This document shows, piece by piece, positions 59,055 to 64,000 of a stretch of DNA of 64,000 nucleotides. The position numbers and the translations under genes are program-made. The notes under the pieces are model-generated. The model made no database searches. It worked only from the letters and a program-made list of their open reading frames with translations, and had not been told where the DNA came from. Numbering within the stretch: position 1 is the stretch's first letter; every line of letters starts with the position of its first letter. The DNA is from Halogeometricum rufum (lineage in GTDB: Archaea; Halobacteriota; Halobacteria; Halobacteriales; Haloferacaceae), in contig NZ_FOYT01000001.1 of NCBI RefSeq assembly GCF_900112175.1, forward strand, positions 1,240,001-1,304,000. The letters are read 5' to 3'.

Positions 59055-59750
59055 TCAGACCCCCGACGGGACGTGCCCGGCGTGGTCGTCCCCGACGCGT
59101 TCTCGGAGCGCTTCGGCGTCCGTTTCGCCGTCCAGCGAGACGAGGTACGCCGCGCCGTCCTCGTCGCCGTAGACTCGCTGGAAGTCGTAGACGAAGCCGG
59201 CGACGGTCACGTCGTCCGGAACGGCGTCGTCGTCGACGAGAAACCGAACCTGCGCTCCGACCGCCCGTTCGACCAGCCGATTCACCGCGACGCTCGCGGG
59301 CGTGTCGCCGTCGAACACGCCGTCGTCGCGCGCCGACTCGACGACTGGCGCGAGTCGCTCGACGGCCGCCTCGACGGCCGGCGGCATCGATTTCTGGCCG
59401 TCGGCCCTGCCCGTCACCGACTCGTAGGCGGCGGTGACGGCTCCGCACCCGGTGTGGCCGAGGACGGCGATCAGTTCCACGCCCAGCACGGACACCGCGT
59501 AGCCGACGGCGTCGTTGACCACGCGTTCGCCGCCGACGTCGGTCCACGCCTGGTTGCCGACGTTGACGCTGGTGAACAGGTCGCCGTCCGCGTGCGCGCT
59601 CCAGACGCCTTCGGCGGGGACGCGCGAGTCCGAACACGACACGGAGACGGCATCGGGCGCCTGTCCGTCTCTGACCCCGTCGAAGTGGTCCGCGGCGATG
59701 CGCGCCACGTGTTCGTCGTTGCCCTGCAGTAACCGTTCGAGTACGTCCAC
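59055..59750 (-). CDS. Beta-class carbonic anhydrase
   Basis: A 231-residue zinc enzyme that interconverts CO2 and bicarbonate. Zinc ligands are Cys39 (SCSDSRVPAE), His99 and Cys102 (LGHTGCGAV); the Asp41-Arg43 dyad is intact. The opening LLQGNDEHVA fits. I use the GTG at 59750 (VDVLERLLQGN) because the longer frame to 59846 would read into the promoter region of the divergent VOC gene. It converges on kdgA with 3 bp between the stops. Confidence 0.9.
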   Translation of the reverse strand: MDVLERLLQGNDEHVARIAADHFDGVRDGQAPDAVSVSCSDSRVPAEGVWSAHADGDLFTSVNVGNQAWTDVGGERVVNDAVGYAVSVLGVELIAVLGHTGCGAVTAAYESVTGRADGQKSMPPAVEAAVERLAPVVESARDDGVFDGDTPASVAVNRLVERAVGAQVRFLVDDDAVPDDVTVAGFVYDFQRVYGDEDGAAYLVSLDGETDAEALRERVGDDHAGHVPSGV

Positions 59751-59829
59751 ACGAGTCGAGTGACGCGTAGCGGGTATCAATCGGTCGGAATCCGGCACTT
59801 CTTTCGGTCCCGTGGACGACTGCCGAGGC

Positions 59830-60189
59830 ATGACCACCGGCGGCATCGTGTTCTTCCGGACGACGAACCGCGAGGCGACGACGGCGTTCTACACCGACAC
59901 CGTGGGCGCGGAGGTGTGGCTCGAACAGTCGGGGTGTACCATCCTCCGGCACGGCAACATGCTGTTCGGCCTCTGCGACGGCGAGGAGACGGAGGCGGAG
60001 GGCATCGTCACGTTCGTCTACGACACGGACGACGAGGTGGACCGGATGCACGAACGCGTCGGCGACGCGGCGCGCGAGGACCCCCACGAGAACGACCAGT
60101 ACGACATCTACCAGTTCTTCGCCACGGACCCGGACGGCCGGACGGTGGAGTTCCAGACGTTCCGTCACGACGTGTCGGACCCGCTCTGA
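59830..60189 (+). CDS. VOC-family (glyoxalase/bleomycin-resistance fold) protein
   Basis: A 119-residue single-domain VOC protein: VFFRTTNREATTAFYTDTVG at residues 7-26, then LRHGNMLFGL, then IYQFFATDPDGRTVEFQTF with the Glu metal ligand. Small VOC proteins of this sort act as dimers on diverse substrates (lactoylglutathione, antibiotics, dioxygen reactions); this one cannot be assigned. The ATG at 59830 is preferred to one 18 nt upstream. Confidence 0.85.
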   Translation: MTTGGIVFFRTTNREATTAFYTDTVGAEVWLEQSGCTILRHGNMLFGLCDGEETEAEGIVTFVYDTDDEVDRMHERVGDAAREDPHENDQYDIYQFFATDPDGRTVEFQTFRHDVSDPL

Positions 60190-60298
60190 CGGGCGGTCCC
60201 CCGCCGGACCGTCGGGGGCGGGCCACCCGAACGGACGCCCCGCGTCCGAGGTGGCGGACCCCGACCCCGAAGGCGGACTCGACGACCGGACCCGCCGA

Positions 60299-60505
60299 TT
60301 ACGTGTTGGAGAGGTACGTGTCGTACTCCGCGATGAACGACCGTAGTTCTGCGGGTTCGGGTGCGCGATTGTGTCGCATGAAGATGCTGGCGACGGAGTT
60401 CGCGAGGACGAGCGACGCCCCGGGCGACAGGTCCTCCGTGAGCGCGAGCGTCATCCCGCTGAGGAAGTGTTCCTCCGCGTTACGGAGTTGGTGTGGGTCC
60501 ACCAC
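60299..60505 (-). CDS. Small haloarchaeal helical protein, 68 aa, start uncertain
   Basis: A short helical protein with the block LRNAEEHFLSGMTLALTED, then ASIFMRHNRAP and a C-terminal FIAEYDTYLSNT. It is the only convincing reading of this segment. GTG at 60505 is the likely start; the frame stays open through the neighbouring membrane-protein gene, so the N-terminus is uncertain. It looks like a complete small gene whose upstream side has been replaced at the junction near 60500. Function unknown. Confidence 0.55.
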   Translation of the reverse strand: MVDPHQLRNAEEHFLSGMTLALTEDLSPGASLVLANSVASIFMRHNRAPEPAELRSFIAEYDTYLSNT

Positions 60506-60964
60506 CTGCGGCGCTCTCGCCGAGAGCACCTCGTCCGGCGTCGCAACGGCATCGCGAGCGCCGTCTTCAGCGGCGTCCCCGTCGTGTTCGGTGCCGTGGC
60601 GGTGACCTACGGACTCACCGCCCTCCGGCAGGGGTCGTTGGCCGGCGAAGTCGTCGCGCTGGTCGCCGGCTACGCCGCGCTGTACGTCGCGCTCGCGCTG
60701 ATACCGACGTTCGTGGCGCTCTCCGAGGGGACTGAACCGGTCGCCGCGCTCCGGTACGGCGTCGGGTGGCTCGCGAAGCACCCGACGGCTGCGCTGTCGA
60801 TGGGGCTCCTGACCGTCGCCGTCCTGGCGGTGTGCCTGCTGTTGACCGTCGGATTCGCCCTGCTGTTCGCCGGCCTCGCGTTCTCGCTGCACGTCGCCGT
60901 CGTCGAAGCGGTCGACGACGCGGCCGCGGCCACCGAGTCGGCCCCCGACGCGGTCCCGCAGTAA
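60491..60964 (+). pseudogene. Truncated membrane protein gene (DUF624/YesL-like C-terminal part)
   Basis: From about 60540 the plus frame encodes four good membrane segments (GVPVVFGAVAVTYGL; VVALVAGYAALYVALALIP; ALSMGLLTVAVLAVCLLL; VGFALLFAGLAFSLHVAVVE) and a normal acidic end. Upstream of this the frame becomes an Arg/His-rich shadow of the opposite-strand small gene, and there is no credible start; GTG at 60491 is the first option. Haloarchaeal DUF624-type proteins of similar sequence have an extra N-terminal third with further helices. I read it as 5'-truncated. Confidence 0.5.
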
Positions 60965-61049
60965 CCGGTCCTCGCGCTCCGAGGGACGCTTCGGACGACC
61001 CGCTCCGACGCCCGCCGCGTTCTCGGCCGTCGGGACGGACGGTTCGGGT

Positions 61050-62822
61050 TCACTGTCTCTCCTCGCCGTCGCCGTCGTCGCTCGTCTCGCCCCAGACGAA
61101 CGGGTCCGCGTCGTCCTCTTCTTCGGCGGTGGCTGTCGTTTCGGCGTCGCCCCCGTCGGCGTCGTCGTCGGTGTTACTCCCGGCGACGCCGGCGTCGCCG
61201 GTCACGGGTGACTCGCCGGAGTCTCGCTCGCCTCCCGACTCCCTGCCGTCGTCGCCTTCCGGCGTCGTGCGGTCGTCTAGCGACCTCTCGCCGTCTTCGT
61301 CCGCCGACTCCGTCACGGACACCTCGTCGGCCATCCCGATGCCGACGCGCCCCCGTCGGTACTCCGCCACGGCGACGTGGAGTCGCGACTCCAGTTCCGC
61401 GCGGAGTTCGTCGGCGTCCGCGGCGTCGATGTCGACGGCGGCGGCGTCCTGTCCACCCAGCGAGAGCGACCCCGCGGTGTCGACGGTGACGGTGGCCAGA
61501 CGGAGGCGACGCTGGAATATCGTCCGGGTGTCGATGACCGTCTGGATGCGGTAGTACGGCACCACCTTCGTCTCGCGCCGGAGGAACCCGTTGCGGGTGA
61601 CGACGTGGTTCTCGCCCAGCCATAGGCCGCGGTGCTTCCACTTGTAGTGTGCTCCGACGGCCGCGACGGGGAGGAGCGCCAGCGGTGCGTACCACGGGGT
61701 GCCGAGGCCGAGAACCGCGTTCGCGGCGTACAGGGCGGCCGTCGCCGCGCCGACGACGATGCTGTACCGGCCGAAATAGCGCCGACGGGTGCGCTTCGGC
61801 GGCCGGCGGAACTCGGGCGTGCCGACGGGTTCGATGTCGTTCACGAGGCGTTCGACGCGTTCGCGGCGGGCGATGGGGACGGCCGCCTCGGACCCGCGCG
61901 AGGAGGAGTCGCCCTGCCCCGGCGCGTACCCCGCCGTCTCGACGAGGAGCGTGGCGTAGCCCGTCCACCGCTTCAGCGGGTTGTCCTCTATCGTCAGCGT
62001 CTGCACCTTGTCGAACGGAATCGAGCCGTCGTACCGCTGGAGCAGGCCGCGTTCGTACTGGAGTTCGTCGGCCGACCGGACCAGTCGGAAGTCGTAGTAG
62101 TTCACGACGGCGACGGCCGCACCGGCCACCCACGAGACGAGGACGGCGAGGAAGACTAGGACGAACACGCCGAGGACGACGACGAGCGGACCCATGCTCG
62201 CGGGGAAGAACGAGGTGACGACGGTGAGCGAGCCCGAGAAGAGGACGAACAGGATGCCGGGCACGCGGAAGTCGAACGAGAGCGCGCCGAGGATGCCGAG
62301 TTCGCGCCCCTCCAGTTCGAACAGCAGTTCGGAGGCCGGTTCGGCCGCCTCCTCGCCGGCCGCCTCGCCGCGTTTCAGCCGGCCGAGTTCTCGCTGGAGT
62401 CGCTTGGCCTCCTCGAACGAGACGAACCGGAGTCGCGCCTCCGTCTGCCCCCCACCGGCCGTCTCGAAGGAGACGGCGGCGATACCCATGGCTCGCTGGA
62501 CGACGTTGCGCGAGATGTCCACGTTCTGGATGCGTCGGAGGGGAATCTCGCGGTTCCGGCGGGCGAAGACGCCCGACTCGATGTCGAACGTGTCCGCCGT
62601 GAGTTCGTAGGTGAACCGGCGGTAGTGGGCGAACTCGTAGGCGACGAAGACGATGGCGACGAGGCTCGCCAGTCCGAGGAGGACCAGCGGACCGGCGATG
62701 CCGACGACGGGGAGGCTGAACCCGCCGGTGGCGAGGGCGAACGCGAGGGCGGCGATGATGCTCCCCCCTCGCTGGAGGACGCGGTAGGGAACCGAGAGCG
62801 GGGAGAGGTGCTGGGCGACCAT
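61050..62822 (-). CDS. Membrane protein with three bacterial PH (YdbT-type) domains
   Basis: A 590-residue membrane protein with paired hydrophobic segments at about residues 19-62, 190-245 and 352-390, each followed by a bPH2 domain: YELTADTFDIESGVFARRNREIPLRRIQNV, quoted here as IESGVFARRNREIPL; ELQYERGLLQRYDGSIPFDKV; NHVVTRNGFLRRETKVVPY. The three IP/VP..(R/K)(I/V)Q(N/T) motifs mark the repeats. A C-terminal 100-residue acidic tail follows. It is the YdbT homolog, linked to membrane stress or antimicrobial peptide resistance in bacteria. It overlaps the YdbS-type gene by 1 bp (TGATG). Confidence 0.88.
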   Translation of the reverse strand: MVAQHLSPLSVPYRVLQRGGSIIAALAFALATGGFSLPVVGIAGPLVLLGLASLVAIVFVAYEFAHYRRFTYELTADTFDIESGVFARRNREIPLRRIQNVDISRNVVQRAMGIAAVSFETAGGGQTEARLRFVSFEEAKRLQRELGRLKRGEAAGEEAAEPASELLFELEGRELGILGALSFDFRVPGILFVLFSGSLTVVTSFFPASMGPLVVVLGVFVLVFLAVLVSWVAGAAVAVVNYYDFRLVRSADELQYERGLLQRYDGSIPFDKVQTLTIEDNPLKRWTGYATLLVETAGYAPGQGDSSSRGSEAAVPIARRERVERLVNDIEPVGTPEFRRPPKRTRRRYFGRYSIVVGAATAALYAANAVLGLGTPWYAPLALLPVAAVGAHYKWKHRGLWLGENHVVTRNGFLRRETKVVPYYRIQTVIDTRTIFQRRLRLATVTVDTAGSLSLGGQDAAAVDIDAADADELRAELESRLHVAVAEYRRGRVGIGMADEVSVTESADEDGERSLDDRTTPEGDDGRESGGERDSGESPVTGDAGVAGSNTDDDADGGDAETTATAEEEDDADPFVWGETSDDGDGEERQ

Positions 62823-63289
62823 CAGACGGCGTCTTCGCCCTCCGACCGGATGGCGAGGCGCTTCAGTCGTTCGCGGAGGTCGTCCGCGCCGTCGGCGGTG
62901 AGTCCCGGCACAGACACGTCCGCGCCGCGCGACCCGGCGGTGTAGACGACGGTGCTCGCCAGTCCGACCAGACGCTCTACCGGACCGCGCGAGGAGTCGA
63001 CGTGCTGGATGCGGACGAACGGCACGACGGTCCGAACGCGCGTGAAGACGCCGCGTTCGAGGTACAGAGAGTCGTCGCGCACCTCGTAGCGCCACGAGCG
63101 GTAGCGGGCGACGGCGACGGTGGCGCCGAAGACGAACACGGCGGCGGCGGCGGCGTACGGGCTCCACGACGGGAGGAACGGCGGGGAGACGAACGTGACG
63201 ACGGCGAACAGCACCGCGCCGACGACGAGTGCACTCAGGGCCGCACTCCCGACCCAGAGCAGTTGGACGCGCGGGTCGAGCCGGTTCAT
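62822..63289 (-). CDS. PH-domain membrane protein (YdbS-type)
   Basis: A 155-residue protein with two membrane helices (about 12-33 and 43-62) and one bPH2 domain (DDSLYLERGVFTRVRTVVPFVRIQHV, seen as LERGVFTRVRTVVPF then RIQHVDSSRG). It is the partner of the larger triple-PH gene downstream, translationally coupled through TGATG. Pairs of this kind (ydbS-ydbT) form a membrane complex in Bacillus. The start ATG at 63289 fits the family. Confidence 0.88.
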   Translation of the reverse strand: MNRLDPRVQLLWVGSAALSALVVGAVLFAVVTFVSPPFLPSWSPYAAAAAVFVFGATVAVARYRSWRYEVRDDSLYLERGVFTRVRTVVPFVRIQHVDSSRGPVERLVGLASTVVYTAGSRGADVSVPGLTADGADDLRERLKRLAIRSEGEDAV

Positions 63290-63451
63290 CGGTGGCGGCG
63301 GGCGGAGTCGGTCGACGGACGTGACGCCGGAGTGGAGCGGAGTCGCTTCATGGTAGGGTCGTTCTCCGCCGGTGATAAATAGGTGTGGCCACGCGACCGC
63401 GGTTCGGTGTGGGGGGTCGACGGAGCGGACCGGCGGCCGCCGCCGGCGAGT

Positions 63452-64000
63452 TCACAGCGACGCGATCAGGTGGGAGTCGACACGTCGGAGTGCCGTCTCG
63501 ACCACGTCGCGGAGGCGGGCGAGGGCGTCCAGCGCGGGGTACTCGACGGGGAGCGGCGCGTACAGGTAGGCGGTCACGTCGGGGACGTACCCCGTGAGTC
63601 GTTTGCGGTGGGTCTGCAGCGTCGCCTGCCGGTCGGCGGCCACCTCGTCCAGTCGGTCACGGACCGCGACTACCGACTCGCGGAGGCGGGCGAGTTCCGC
63701 GAACGACCGGTCCGACAGGGGCGTGTCGTCCAGCGACCGGAGCGTCTCCTCGGCCGACTCGACGGCCGTTCGCACCGCCGCAATCGACTCGGACTCCCCG
63801 TCGAGCAGCGAGCAGAACTCGTTTCGCTCGTCCATCGCCGCCGTCGCCCCGGCGACGAGCGCCTGTCGGAGGTTCGGCGTGAGCGCCCCCGTTCCCGCTC
63901 CGGTCAGCGCCGCGGCGATGTCGTCGCCGAACTCGGCGGCCACGCTCTCCTCGTACTCGTCGCCGTACTCCTCCTCGTAGTGGGGAACCGCCATCACGGT
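63452..64000 (-). CDS. Haloarchaeal DUF7260-like protein, 5' end outside window
   Basis: A helical protein of at least 183 residues; the frame is open to base 64000, so it probably starts outside the window, with ATG at 63994 as an internal alternative. It begins MAVPHYEEEYGDEYEES.., which reads like the middle of a known haloarchaeal family I recall as DUF7260, whose C-terminal parts carry this opening. Residues about 75-135 are coiled-coil-like (VESAEETLRSLDD; ARLRESVVAVRDRLDEVAADR). The end has a YLYAPLPVEYPALDALARLR segment. Function unknown. Confidence 0.6.
   Translation of the reverse strand, partial: TVMAVPHYEEEYGDEYEESVAAEFGDDIAAALTGAGTGALTPNLRQALVAGATAAMDERNEFCSLLDGESESIAAVRTAVESAEETLRSLDDTPLSDRSFAELARLRESVVAVRDRLDEVAADRQATLQTHRKRLTGYVPDVTAYLYAPLPVEYPALDALARLRDVVETALRRVDSHLIASL

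Noticed and set aside
1-64000. CRISPR arrays, insertion sequences, integrase or a complete provirus
   Set aside because: No regularly spaced repeats, no transposase or integrase-type motif and no terminal inverted repeats were seen. Only the tRNA-end remnants and the 31.7-34.5 kb island hint at past transfer.

Overview
The window is chromosomal DNA from an extremely halophilic archaeon (class Halobacteria, probably order Haloferacales). The signs are very high GC coding sequence, strongly acidic proteins, a tRNA gene without encoded CCA, frequent GTG starts, archaeal TATA-type promoters, Tat lipoprotein signals, and haloarchaea-type genes: archaeal RNA polymerase subunit L, an archaeal 7S (SRP) RNA, DpsA, a halophilic gas vesicle cluster and an archaeal pilus ATPase/platform pair. 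The genus cannot be fixed from sequence reading alone. The high GC opens long antisense frames across most genes; these are shadows and are left out. || 1-19.4 kb is mostly core genome: the 3' end of purL, a quinone oxidoreductase, a GH13 alpha-glucosidase, hisF, a DUF1684 protein, rpoL, two metallo-beta-lactamase-fold hydrolases, a membrane J-domain protein, a Tat lipoprotein of DUF4097 type, a uracil-DNA-glycosylase-like protein, a PilB/TadA ATPase with its PilC/TadC platform protein, a Trm9-like methyltransferase and a thioredoxin-reductase-like flavoprotein. || 19.5-20.0 kb holds tRNA-Gly(TCC), followed by two decayed copies of its own 3' end, each preceded by an inverted T-arm sequence. 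This looks like a scarred integration site. || 21.1-25.8 kb is a gas vesicle cluster: gvpM-L-K-J-(unknown)-G-F on the minus strand, divergent from gvpA-O on the plus strand. It contains exactly the eight genes known to be sufficient in Halobacterium (A, F, G, J, K, L, M, O), with no gvpC, N, D, E or Hsp20-like gvpH in the window. It adds an unrecognised 278-residue acidic protein, a GvpO carrying an N-terminal Cys/His zinc-knuckle-like motif, and a GvpJ with a long acidic tail. || 25.9-31.6 kb carries tatA, an MFS transporter, the 7S SRP RNA gene (minus strand, about 27.72-28.03 kb, with a good promoter), a thiolase-like/DUF35 pair that has lost both the catalytic cysteine and the zinc ribbon, and mgtE. 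|| 31.7-34.5 kb is an A/T-richer accessory island. It holds a two-gene operon: a protein with six tandem ~60-residue repeats plus an Ig-like domain, and a coiled-coil/CBS-pair protein. This is the best candidate here for an undescribed system. || 34.5-64 kb returns to core-like genome: an old-yellow-enzyme reductase, dpsA, a corrinoid-binding-like protein, a nitrilase, a HEAT-repeat protein, an exported phospholipase-D-fold protein, a DHH/S1 phosphoesterase, a JAMM protease overlapping ribL, birA, divergent coxB and a ctaA-like/ctaB fusion sharing a palindrome-containing promoter region, sugar-metabolism oxidoreductases, an ABC-2 exporter, an HtrA-like protease, kdgA, beta-carbonic anhydrase, a truncated membrane gene at a rearrangement junction, and a pair of bacterial-PH-domain membrane proteins. 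The last gene runs off the window edge.
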